Shown piece by piece: positions 44,957-57,212 of a stretch of 64,000 bases of DNA. Within the stretch, counting starts at the first letter, position 1, and each line of letters starts with the position of its first letter. The position numbers were made by a program, and so were the translations under genes. The stretch covers positions 7,791,501 through 7,855,500 of the forward strand of contig JAPMAC010000197.1 of NCBI GenBank assembly GCA_028671895.1, in the 5' to 3' direction. This DNA is from Oenanthe sinensis. Its lineage: Eukaryota; Streptophyta; Magnoliopsida; Apiales; Apiaceae. The notes beneath the pieces were generated by a model. That model did not search any database. It saw nothing but the letters and a program-made list of their open reading frames with translations, and had not been told where the DNA came from.

Positions 44957-47900
44957 ATGGCATCTTCAAAGAAAGTCTCACAATCTGGATTCTACTATGA
45001 GCTCAACAACTTCATTGCTTGCACTATGGTGGAGGAAGCCCCAACAGAATTTCATCCCCTAATGGAATTTCTAAGGAGTTCAAAAATTGCAAAGGCCCTC
45101 TCAGAAGCACCAAAAATAGTGTGCAATCTAGTTGAAGAATTCTGGACAACAGCAGAAGTAGCAGATGATTTTTCTACAATCTCCTTTGAATGCAAAGGAC
45201 AAAGGTATATTCTAACCACTGTGGTCTTGGGTGAGTGTTTAAATATTCCTGCAAATAATACCGAAAAATGCACCCACTGACACAGATATTAGAAACATGC
45301 TTAGGGAAATCAATTATACTGCTCATGATGCTAGTCTAGGTAGTATTGTTAGAAAGAATCTAAGAAAAGAATGGTCATATTTCTTTGATGCTTTAATAAA
45401 GTGTTTTTTCTGGTAAGGTTAGTAATTTTGATGCAATAACAACAAGTATGCAACAAGTAGGGTATAGCATTTTATATGATAGATATCATAATTTAGGAAG
45501 CCTGTTACTCAATGAAATATCTGCCAAATTGGGGAATAAAATAAAGAGATCTAATCATATTTATTATGCAAGATTTATTATGATTATTATTAACCACTTT
45601 GTCAAGGATATTGAGATTGACAGGAATACAGAAATTTTGGATTGCTGGACTCAAAACAAAAGGGTCTTTAAAGACTTGGTTAGGATCAATCTTCACAGCA
45701 ATGTGAAATTGATCTATCCCCCTTTTGTTCAGGTATTTATCTCTACTTTAAACTCTTCTAAACCTAATTCTTCTTTGCCTTCTGTGACTATGGAGGGTGG
45801 TAGTAATGACCCCAACCCTCCTACCCAAGCCACACAACCAATCTCTAAATCCAAATCTAAGAAACCAACCTCAACAGGTTCTCAAAAACCTGCTGTTGTA
45901 AAAACCAAGAAAAGAAAATCAACTAGTGTGGTAGATAGATTAGAGGAGGATGTAGGTGGTGAGGGAACTGGGGAACATCAAAGAACCCAGAAGGATAAGG
46001 AGAGTGAGGGTGTGCAACCTCAACCAAGCCACTCCATAGTCTCCCAAAAGACTGTGGATGTTAACATGGAAAATACCACATCCCTATTGCCATTCTCTCA
46101 AAAGGATGACAATATTGAAAATAGCCCACAACCAGGGGCACAGAATCAAGTTGGGGACACAAAAGCCAAAACACTAACACCATACAAAAGGAGAGAAAAG
46201 AAAGTCACCTTTGCACTTGGGGAATCACACACTGCAAAACCACAGGAAACTGTGGAGGAGCCTTCACAAAGTCTGCTTGATGCATCTCATATAAATGATG
46301 AGATGCAGCCCCATTCTCTTTCAATTCCTATCTCTTCTATTCTTCTTTCCCCATCTCAAACTTCTTCAGAAAATGTTTTGATAGATTATCGAACATTTTC
46401 AGATTCTCCTTCTTTGTTTTTCAAGGAGAAGCCAACACTCTCTCCTGAATCTTCTTCTCAGAATTTTCAGGATTCTATTTCCAATATCATCTCAAACATA
46501 ACTTCACAAATTATCTCAACTGTTTCTTCTCCATCAATTGATGTTCCTTCATCAATTGATATTCAGCCATCGACTGATAAGCCATCGATCGATACTCAAG
46601 ATCAATCGATGGGTATGCATCAATCGATGGATATCCCAAACACCACTTCAACTGATAGTCAATACATCAATTGATGCTCAATCAATTGATGTTGCACAAA
46701 CACTCTTAGGATTGAGTGAGTTGAGTGAGAGGCAGGATTGTAACCTGGCAAAAGGAGAGGAAGTGAGTAAAAACATTCCTATTTCTTCCAGGAATGAGAG
46801 TGAAACACTTGAGGGCCCCACCTTAATAGGTGCAAAAGAAATGAGTGAGGGAGAGGTGAGATTCCAGGATGAGATCCTGATGCAAAATAGAGAGATGAGT
46901 GAAAGTGATAAAAACATTCTACTTTTTGCACAGGAATTGGAAATTGAACTGATGGCAGAAGAAGGAGTAAAGGAGATAGGGGGAGCAAATAATGCTGAAG
47001 CTAGTGAGAGTGGAATTGCTAAAGACTTTGAAGAGGAAATAGATGCTGGTGAATTGGATCCAAAGAATTTCATTTATCCTGATCCACAATATCAAGGGTT
47101 GGCTACTTCAAGTAACAGGAATGCAGAACAACTCTTGGGCATTGATCATACAGATCAAAGGACCAGGAATCTGAAGGAAAGCATTGCCAATACAACAGAC
47201 ACTTGTTATATGGCACCTGAAGAGTTGGAGAGTGATTCTGATGAAGAGTCATGGATGAGCACTATTGATGGTTCCTTAGAAGCTGCTGAGACTGAAATTC
47301 TCTCTCAATATAGAAAAACAATGGTGGAAGGAGAAATTGAAGATCCTACTCAAAGGAGAATTGCTCACTATATGAGAGAATCAATGAAAATTCAAAAGAT
47401 GACAGTAACAGGAGTAAGGAGGGAACTGGAGAGGATTAAGGACTCTATCTCATCTAACAAGGATGCAATGGACAGGAGATTGGATGAGAAGCTACCATTC
47501 AACACCATGAATAGCATCAAAGACAAGCTTTTCAAAGAATCCAAAAATTTTACATCTTTGGAGACAAGAGTAGGTTCTCTAGAAAAGAAGATGGATGATA
47601 TTATCAGAGGTCAAAATCTTCATGCTTCCATTCTTCAAAAGTTTCTTGACAGACTTCCACCCCCCCTCCAATTGATGATAACAAAAAGGGGGAGAATACA
47701 AAGAAGAAGGATGATGATGGTGGTGATGGCAAAGGCAGTGGAAGTGGTGGTATAGGTGGTTCTGGTATGGATAAGTCAAGTGGCATTGGTGGTGGTGCAC
47801 TCAAAAGATATAAAAGCAGAAGTAACATGGACAATCAATCTTCAAAGAAATCTAAGTCATCTAATTCTCCAAAAGATAATTTAGAATAGAAAAAGAAAGA

Positions 47901-49008
47901 TTACAAGAAGTTTGATGATGATCTTGAAGCTAGGAGAATTTCTAGGGAGAAAGAAACTCAATCAATAATTGAGAGAGAAAAGAAGAGAATTGAAGATCTA
48001 AGGAGAAACACTGAGTTAGTAACAGAGGCAGTAGAAAAAGGAGACTTGGATGAGTTCATTGCTCAAACAAGAAAAATAAATGAAGATGCACAAAAGGCTG
48101 CCAAGGAAAGAAACTCAAATACAGAAGCTCTTCTGCAATTGGATATTGAAGCTCTTAAAGAAAAGAAGAAAGGGAAAGCAATAGTGATTGAAGAAGAGAA
48201 GAAGAAAGAGACTGAACCAGTAAGTCAAAAGCTACTTCAAGGAGCCATCACTACAGGAATCTCAGATGCCTCAAGGAGAGAAAGGGAGAATGAAGAGATT
48301 GCTAGACAGATGGAAATGCAATGGCATTTGGAAGAAGAGCTACAGGCAGAGCAACCTTTGAGAAAAAGGAGAAAAGTTTCTATGGCCAAGAAAAGGTCAA
48401 GTTCTACTCAAGAAATAGTGGTTCAGGAAAACCTCCAGGGTCAACAAGAAGAAATCAAGGAGGAGATCACAATTGAAGGATATGATTTGAAGGGAATACC
48501 AATAATCAATGAAAAAGGATTAATTGGAGTAAGGACTCACCCGGCAACCTCTAACCATGAAGAATCAATGAGGTTGGAGTATGAAAATGGAGTGAAAACA
48601 ATCTATTCATTGAAGGTGATAATGAAGCAAAGCTACAATGTTTTAAAGACTATTCTTCCTCTACTCAACAGAAAGTACAAACTCAACACAACAATTGCTC
48701 AGGAGATACAACAAATTTCAAAGTTAAGAAGATCCAAGGCAGAAGCTGAACCTGATTCACCTTTAAAGCTATAGAAGTCACATGTCAAAAAGGTGGTGTT
48801 GGAGCCAAAGTATGCTATGATTTTTACAGATATAGAGGGCAATACAAAGTTCTTTGATATCTGCAAATATCTAGACAAAATCACAGATGAAGAAATACAT
48901 TACCTTATGAGGCAACTTGGAGAAACTGACAGGGATGAAGCAATCTTGAGAAGTTCTTTCATGAGGCAACTAAAAGAAAATGCTGAGAAAAGGAGGAAGA
49001 GGAACTAA
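44957..49008 (+). pseudogene. Element C third ORF (env-like position), frameshifted
   Basis: Recognisable in pieces: 44957-45280, 45448-46674, 46538-47755, 48046-48774 and 48793-49008. The frame changes near 45,275, again before 45,448, between 46,540 and 46,675, and at the C-run near 47,660; stops lie near 47,887 and 48,772. The N-terminal domain shares EFWTTAEVADDF and LRKEWSYFFDALIK with B. Then a Ser/Thr/Pro/Gln-rich region, SID-type repeats coded by the element motif (46530-46690), an acidic region, a coiled-coil-like stretch, a Gly/Ser/Lys hinge, a Lys/Glu-rich helix with the nuclear-localisation-like RKRRKVSMAKKR (48361-48398) and a conserved end. No membrane segment. Role unknown. Confidence 0.8.
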
Positions 49009-49170
49009 ATTAAATTATGAAGACATTGAAGCTGCTTGCAGGAGTTATTTATCAATCTGGTACTTCCAAAATTAATGTGCAAATTAAATTTCTTGATTTT
49101 ATCTGAATGTAAATTTCAAGGGTTTTTGTTATCATCAAGTAGATTTATGCCTGTTAAGAACACAGACACA

Positions 49171-49183
49171 AATAGGGGGAGAT
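49171..49183 (+). other. Polypurine tract of element C
   Basis: AATAGGGGGAGAT directly before the 3' LTR. Confidence 0.9.
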
Positions 49184-50299
49184 TGTTAGGAATCTACATG
49201 TGATTTGATGATAACATTAATCTTAGAATCATAGAAATTTTATTTGATGTAACTGATCAATTGATATGAAAGTTATAAATATCAATTGATCAGGAAACCA
49301 TTTATCAGTTGAAATGTTTATATGAATCAACTGATAATTTGGATTGTAGCATAGGTGTACTTAGTCTATTTCAATCGATAAGGTGTAAATCAATTGATAT
49401 TTTGTTCATCAATTGATGTTAGAGTCGATTGGTATAGATCATCAATTGATGTGTAAATTAAACTGTTAAATTGTAATTATGAGAAGACACGAAATTGCAC
49501 AAGTGAAGGATGATCAATTGATATTGAAGCATCGATGGATGAAGGATTAATCGAAGAAGCCAAGCCAAGGATTAAAGACCATCAACTGATGTGAAGACCC
49601 ATCGACTGATATATCGATTGATAACATCTATCAATCGATAAGACATCTTTTATCAATCGATGGATATAAAGATCAATCGAAGAAGTACATCAGTTGATGG
49701 ATTAAAGAATGGATCAATTGATATGCTTAACAACAAATTATCAATTGAGTGTGACAACACAGAAAGAATATCTGTTGAAGATCCAGAGAACAAAAGCACA
49801 CCTATGGAAGACAGTCTAGAGTGACTGTACGTGAAGACTCAATCAGAAGCTGTCTTTCAAACATTTTTGTAAAATAGAAAAAGGTAAAAGGAAGGCAGGT
49901 AGAAACAATCCTAGAATAGGAATTGTAAAAGAACACTTGTGGTATATAAACAAGTGTAGTAGCATTATTAGAAAACATACAAGTTAGACATATTTCTTAA
50001 TCAACTGTTCAAGCTTGAGAGCACATGTGTAAGAACAGTTGATTTGTTTTCTAATCTTCTAAACGCAGCTAGGTTTCTTCTAACCTAGGAGCATTGAGCA
50101 AAAATATATATTGATGGAAAAACCAATCCATCAATAATTTTAAATCTCTTTGTTCAGTTTTATTTTTAGCACTAATTTATTCGAACTTATTCTCTTATTC
50201 TTTCAAACATCAAGAACAAATATTAGAACAAGGAAAAAGTTTTAATATTTGTATTCAACCCCCCTTCTACAAATATTGACATTGTTCTAAGGAATAACA
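49184..50299 (+). repeat. 3' LTR of element C
   Basis: About 1,116 bases; some 17 substitutions, a four-base insertion (near 49829) and one C-run length change relative to 37474-38586. It is followed by TTTTT (50300-50304), the second target copy. Confidence 0.95.
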
Positions 50300-52149
50300 T
50301 TTTTCGTTTACAATAAAGAACAACAGTTGCTCTTTTGCTTTGAATGATTTAACCTATGGTGTTGCGCGTTTGTTTAATGGTTTATATGTTCTTGACTTAG
50401 ATAATCATGTCTGTAATATAGAAAACAAACGACTTAAAGTTAATGACTCAAATCAAACATACCTCTGGCATTGTCGTCTAGGCCATATAAATGAGAAACG
50501 CATATCCAAATTACATAAGGATGGATATTTGGATAAGTTTGATTTTGAATCATACTAAGAATGCGAATCTTGTTTGCTTGGTAAAATGACTAAAGCCCCT
50601 TTCACTGGTAAGGGTCAAAGGGCCACTGAACGTCTAGAGCTAATACATAGTGATGTATGCGGCCCAATGCGTGTGATGGCTAGAGGAGGCTACTACTACT
50701 TCATAACATTTACTGATGATTTCAGTAGATATGGATATGTATATCTTATGAAGAATAAATCTGATTCTTTTGAAAAGTTCAAAGAATACAAGGCTGAAGT
50801 AGAGAAGCAAATTGGCGGAGGCACAAGTATTAAAATCTTACGATCTGATCGTGGAGGAGAATACTTGAGCACAGAATTTAAAGATTATTTAAAGGAGTGT
50901 GGTATTGTATCACAACTCACTCCGCCAGGTACACCTCAATGGAATGGAGTTTCAGAGAGGAGAAATCGCACCTTGTTGGACATGGTGCGATCGATGATGA
51001 GTCATGCAGATCTTCCAATTAGTTTCTGGGGTTACGCTCTAGAAACAGCGGCTTTCACACTTAACCGTGTTCCTACTAAGAAGGCTCAAAAGACTCCATA
51101 TGAGATATGGGAGAAGAAACGGTCAGGCATGAACTTTATGAAAGTTTGGGGATGCAAGGCGTTTGTGAAACGTCAAGTATCTGACAAGCTTGGACCTAAA
51201 TCTGAAGAGTACAATTTTGTGGGATACCCTAAAGAAACAAAGGCGTATTATTTTTATAGTCCTTCTGAGCAGAAGGTGTTTATTGCTCGAGACGTTGTTT
51301 TCATGGAAAGAGATTTTGTTTCCAAAAGAAACAGTGGGAGAACTATAGACCTCGATGAAGATCGAGAACCACAAAATAGCATTGAACCTGAAGTGGAACA
51401 GGAGCAGGATAATGATAATGCTCAACAAACACAGGTTGTTCGTAGAACTGGTAGAATTCGCCATGAGCTAGAGAGATATGGATTTCTCTTGACTCAATGT
51501 GGTGATTTGATGCTCATAGATGAAGATGAGCCTCTCACATACCAAGATGCTATGAACAGTCCAGACTCTAAGAGATGGCTAGAAGCCATGAAATCTGAGA
51601 TGGATTTCATGTACGAAAACCGAGTATGGACTTTGGTTGATCCACCTGAAGGGGTAAAACCCATAGGGTGCAAATGGGTTTTTAAGAAGAAAACTGACAT
51701 GGATGGAAATGTTCAGACCTATAAAGCAAGGCTGGTTGCAAAAGGTTTCAGACAAATTCATGGTATTGACTATGATGAGACTTTCTCACCAGTGGCTATG
51801 GTCAAGTCCATAAGGATTTTGCTTGCTATTGCAGCATTCCGTGATTATGAAATCTGGCAAATGGATGTCAAAACAGCCTTCCTTAAAGGAATCCTTGAAG
51901 AGGATGTGGATGTGTACATGACACAACCTGAAGGTTTTGTCGATCCAAGGAATGTTAGCAAGGTATGTAAATTACATCGATCCATTTATGGATTGAAGCA
52001 AGCCTCTAGGAGATGAAATATCCGTTTTGATGAAACAGTCAAAGAGTATGGCTTTGTTCAAAACGAAGATGAACCTTGTGTTTACAAGAAGGTTAGTGGG
52101 AGCCATGTGGCATTCATAGTACTATATGTTGATGACATACTACTAATGG
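50300..52149 (+). pseudogene. pol: Element E pol, middle part (pre-integrase, integrase, RT to YVDD)
   Basis: Resumes the E frame after C. Zinc region LWHCRLGHINEKRISKLH, a stop (TAA) near 50557, then ECESCLLGKM; integrase acidic residues in HSDVCGPM, RSDRGGEY and GVSERRNRTL; RT with EGVKPIGCKWVFK, DVKTAFLKG and YGLKQAS, then TGA at 52014-52016 where relatives have Trp; the frame then reads on to YVDDILLM, where element D interrupts at 52149. The last five bases, AATGG (52145-52149), are the D target duplication. Confidence 0.9.
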
Positions 52150-55100
52150 TGTGACATCCCTCAAATCCGGGGTCTAGATCTGGTGCCACTAAAACAAAAA
52201 TAATTTAAAACCTGGATTTCTTTAAAGATTTTAAAAGAAAACCAATTCGAAAAAAAATGATTTAAAAGAGAAATTGATTTGAAAGTAAACTCGACCCCCT
52301 AAAACAAGATCGCATACAGGTTACAGTATTGAAATCAGAAAACCAAACCACTAATTATTATTACAACTTTCTACCTCACCAATAGACTTCGATATAAAGA
52401 TTAACTGGAAATCAATATATAAATTTGTTTTACAACGTAATCAAAATTAACCAATTCCAATCCCAATTAGTCTCAAAAATATCTTCCAAGGTATTCTACC
52501 TGGCCACCAAGGTGTAATCTAACCACTTGAAATCATTGTCTAGCATTACTCTTATGCGCGCTCTAAACGAGCGAACCACCTTTCTCCCTAGCTGAAAGGG
52601 TTAGAATAAATAGCAAAAATGAGCCAAAAATGCTCAGCAAGTATATATAGAAACGAAAGTCACAAGATATATAATCAAACTGATTCAAAATGGTTGAGGT
52701 AAAAGCAAACGCTGAATTAAACAGAAATATCTGCAAGTAAATCAAAATGCTTAAACAGAAAAGCTACTTTTGATGTAAACAAGAACAATTATTTTTATCG
52801 AAACCATTCATCTTCGTCAAATCATAACTTTTCATTAAAATCTTTCTTTTCATCAAACTATTCATCAAAACATTCTTTTCATAAAATTGTTCTTTCATCA
52901 GAACATTCTTTTCGTAAAATCATTAAGTTAATTGGAGTTTTTTACACAACGCTTCGGACAATACGGGTGATCAGCCACGTAAAGTCCCCATAACGGACCG
53001 AAGTCCCTCTGGACATAAGGAGTACTCATAAAGGCACTTATTGCCATTGGCCTTGGGCTATCTCATTATAGCCATTGACTATCTCATTATAGTCTTCACA
53101 TAAAATGCTGGACCGGCGTCACTCGGCCTCTTACGCTACCTCTAAACCATAAGAATCCGTAGGAAAATATTTAGACAGAAATTCCTATCAGTAAAACATT
53201 TTCTTTCCTTCACAACGCAGTTCGAAAATCATTTCTGAAAATCATTTATGTAAAACATCGTTCACTGAAAATCAATCTTTCTTTTCAAAGCTTTAACAAA
53301 GTCTATAACTTTTTGGAAACGTGTCAAGTTTAATGTTATCATAGGTTAGTAATCAGGGAATCTGAGGTTTTAGGTTCAACAATTACGTATAACGTATTAG
53401 GTTTTCAGTATCAAATTATCAGGGGAATACAAGTGCAGAACATGGTGTATAAAATCATTTCAGTATAGTGAAGCAGGGTAAAACATGGTATCACGGATAT
53501 ATAATAGAAAGGTTACGAGAGAGCAAGAGGGTTGATACTTGCCTTATCACTGACTCTTGGTTCAAATTTCTAATGATATTATCCATTGCACGATCATTTT
53601 TTCCCACTTAGCTTCTCACATACTCCACTTGACTGATTACGGCACAACGTTGCTTTATCGGATTCTTAGTGCTATACTCTCCACATCATTTGTTTAATTC
53701 TGAACGTTCTTGATAAGCTCGTCTTGGTCGACTCTATATGCCAGTGAAACAATACTTCAGTCGTCGGATCAAACGAACTTAACAATTTCTGAATAACTAG
53801 CGAAATACATAACTATCTACCCTTTCGATAATTATAAATACTATTTGCTTACCTTAATCACATAATCCAGTCAATACAAATAACAATTAGCAATTAAAGC
53901 ATGCTCACAACTATTAGAATTTATTAGGAAAAATAGGTTTTGACATAGGGGAATTTTAGAAAATTTCGGCATGAACTATTCGTAAATCGGACTATCCACC
54001 TGTTTTTCAATTCATGCCAATTCAAATATTCATATATACTACTATTATCCATTCTAATATAATCTATTATTAACTTCAATTCAACTTACAATTACAATCA
54101 ATTACTCCATTTAAATCATTCACAAAATTCTGATACTCCACATAATCGACATATATACCTTTACTACTCATAATCCGACTACACAAAATTAGCGCCCAAT
54201 CAAACTTGAAATAATAAGCAACAGTTTCTACACATATTCACTGCCCAGAATAGGGCACAAGTAGTCACGAATGAGCAGAACAGAATAGGGCAGTTCAGAT
54301 TACTAGTATTACAATATCCAAACAAGTACAGTTAGCATCAATCCAAATTGACAATCACTAGCAATTAAAACTGCCGAAAACAAAAGCAACTAATATGATT
54401 CCGATCGCCGACTCGCCGGAGCTCATCGCCGGTGACGGCAGTTGATGTTCATGGCCCGAAATGGGTCTTTGTAGCCTCAATCTGCTAAACCATCATAAGT
54501 ACAACATACTACAAGCATCACAACTACGATCTAATGGTCCTTAAGACTTACATGCAACTCTTTCTCATATACACACACACGGCAGCACATATACATACAT
54601 ATATAATTGCATAAATTCCATCAAACAACCATATTAGCTTTACTAGTAGCTAGACAATTGAAAATTATGAAGAACCGAGGTAAAACCACACACACACGCA
54701 CGCAATCATGGCTTAGAGAAAAAAATCGCAGGAGAGAGAGAGACTACAGGACCTGAACAAAGAAATGCAGAGTAAAGAGGAAGGGAAGTGGGCGGTGGGT
54801 GTATATAATGCTAGGGGCAGTTTTGTCATTTCATAATCGCTAGTTTCTGAATTAAAATAATTGAATTTTGAATTTTAATGGTAAAAGGATACAAAAATAC
54901 GTTTTATATTTTTAAAATAAAGAACATGATTTTATAAGCTCACACATATTTTTACAATATTTTTCTGATAAACAGATAATTAAATAAAAATCTTCGAAGA
55001 TACATCACTTTAAATAGAAATAAGAGTAGGAAAATCTTTAAAAATACTTTGGGGTTCGAATAAAATACACTTTTATTTTTACAAAGTCTCTGAATATTCA

Positions 55101-55523
55101 GGAAACATTTTGGAAAAGATATCATGATTTTTGGACATTCCAATAATTAAATATGGAATTTAGAAGATAAACAATTTCAAGATAAAACAGGACTGGGAAA
55201 TTTATTTAAAAATCTTAGAGCTCGAAATAAACAAACCACTATTTTTATAAAGTCTCAAAAATCACATAGAATCTACATATAAAATTTCATAATTATTGGA
55301 CATACCAATAAATTTATAAAAATCAAACAGTGCCTCAGAATGACTTGAAAATTCGTTTTAAAATACGTACAGTAAAAATTAAGCACGTTCGTACATACAT
55401 ACATTTAATACAAGCCATATAATCATAACACGTAGTTCACAAATAGTCAAATAAAGTTGACTCATCAAATTGGAATAAGACCTTTTTATTAATATTTATA
55501 ATACAATTTCTACGGGCGTTACA
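52150..55523 (-). repeat. 3' LTR of element D (left copy)
   Basis: About 34 substitutions and a few single-base indels from the right copy (1.0 percent), many of them C/T. It contains a small GC-rich patch (54400-54470), a CA repeat near 54690 and a TATATAA near 54802-54808 on a strongly biased promoter-like stretch. The ORFs of 60-63 codons seen in both copies are repeat-borne and not supported as genes. Confidence 0.93.
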
Positions 55524-55541
55524 ACCTTTCCCCCTTAAAGG
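55524..55541 (-). other. Polypurine tract of element D
   Basis: The minus strand reads CCTTTAAGGGGGAAAGGT immediately before the LTR start TGTAACGCCC. Confidence 0.8.
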
Positions 55542-57198
55542 ATTCTGTCCTCAGAATCAGCGAAAGAAATAACGAGGCGTATTATCTCTTTACTCCATAT
55601 TGTTCGTCCTTTTTGATCGAAAACTCTACTAGTCATTCCAGTTTATTCGTTTTCTCTTTGTATCATACTCTGCTCTTATTAGTAAAGTTAACTCATTACG
55701 ACCCGGTTGGCATACCTTCAAAACTTTTAGAGATAACAAGAATCATGGAACTTTAAAGAACAAATTCAAGATATCGAAATAAGTATTAACTGAGAGATCA
55801 ATATGATCGAAAGAACTCAATGTTGCGTGTCTACATTAAGACACTACTGAAGGTAGTTAACCTTCTTGTACTTTACAACACACACAAGTGATGGCGTCCC
55901 ATCCAACTTCTATCACACAGACAGATAGTCCTTGTGTCCCCTATAAATAGGGTTGTTCATCTCAATTAGAGTAAAGAAATATGAAATGAATTCAAGATCA
56001 AATTAATAAATAATTTTTTTATTTAACGAACAATTGTCAAATGTACACATTGGATTAAAATTGAACAAATTCCAAAGGTGCTATTTCAGGAGAAAAGAAT
56101 AACCATAAAAGGTACTGACACACAAAGAGCAAGTATTGCTATATTGCAATTAGATTCATCCCTGCTTGGAGAAAAAGTAGAAGTTCCAATATCAAACAAG
56201 AAAAAAATAATAACAAATCTCTATCTTTGAGAGGTTTCAAAGTAAATCATAGAAAATGAAGGTATTGCCAAGGTCTTTACATATGTCTTCTCTATCGGCT
56301 CTTCGGAAAAACAATCGCCACTCGATTATAACTCTAACTTTCCACTCTATAACTTACGTCGTCGTCGACTCGTAAAAGTCAATGAAGATTTTATAATAGA
56401 CATCCACGGCCGTCAGAAGTTCCATCTAGCTTGTCACAATCGTCACGATCAGGTGTTCAAATCTTAATTTGCTCGGGGTTATTATATTCAGTAATCCAAC
56501 CCAACCTTACCTAAACTCTAACATTCATCACTTAACTATATATATAGAGCTTCTCACTCTGACCCGACAAAACTCATACTACTTTACCAATTCTTTGTAC
56601 TCATGACAAGAAATAATGGGAGACTTTCAAAACAGTAATCTTTATGTGGCAACAATAGCAGATAGTGCTTAGAATGTGAAAAAATATTTTCTGGTCTGTT
56701 CTCAACTGATTCCAGCTCTAAAAGCCCTTCTAATGGGTCTATCTCTGACCCTTCTAAAAGATTCAACTCTGAATTATTCAATAACTGAGGACTAGGGAAA
56801 CTAGAATTAGCAAACTGTGATTTATAATACAAAATGCTTAGACTCAGTATTCTAACTTAATCTTTATTCAACTGGTCAATACGACCTCTGTTATCCTTAA
56901 CTCACCTTCTATAGGATTTAACTTAGGCTGCATTGAAGAGCAAATCTAGGGCTCTGAAGAAACTAGGGAAGGTCCATCATATCTCCCTTGAGATCCAAAC
57001 TAGCTAAAACTATAACTCGAAAACTAGGATACATAATATGATCAACTTAAGGTCAATACTCTAACTCCATCTTGGTTCTATTAGCACAGACTATACCCAA
57101 TACTCTTAGCCTACCTCTATGTGAGGCTCACTTGACATTTCCTTTACTGAATCTAGACTCACTACTTACTTTCTGATTTCAATAACTTATAACCTGTC
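55542..57198 (-). other. Interior of element D, non-coding
   Basis: About 1.66 kb with no recognisable gag, protease, integrase or RT on either strand; the longest frame (56584-56832, minus, 82 codons) resembles nothing I know. It may hold only packaging and priming signals. Mobilisation would need proteins from another element. Confidence 0.75.
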
Positions 57199-57210
57199 GC
57201 TCTGATACCA
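57199..57210 (-). other. Primer-binding site of element D
   Basis: The minus strand reads TGGTATCAGAGC two bases from the LTR end; an exact match to the initiator tRNA-Met type. Confidence 0.9.
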
Positions 57211-57212
57211 AC

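Larger units (their letters stand above)
37474..50299 (+). mobile_element. Element C: Sirevirus-like copia element, complete (12.8 kb)
   Basis: LTRs at 37474-38586 and 49184-50299, a TTTTT target duplication (37469-37473 and 50300-50304), PBS, gag, pol, ORF3 and PPT in order. Inserted in the protease/pre-integrase part of E, whose frame resumes after 50304. LTR divergence is about 1.5 percent. Pol has one nonsense codon and a deletion in RT, and ORF3 is frameshifted, so it is not autonomous now. Confidence 0.95.

Noticed and set aside
50340..50558. Separate small gene in front of the 50574 ORF
   Set aside because: It is the zinc-binding start of E integrase, divided from the rest only by one stop codon near 50557.
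52563..52745. 60-codon frame with a hydrophobic stretch, repeated at 57627-57809
   Set aside because: Both copies are identical because they are in LTRs; no homology or conserved start signals.
54680..54705. CA-rich microsatellite in the D LTR
   Set aside because: Short simple repeat, the same in both LTRs; no function indicated.
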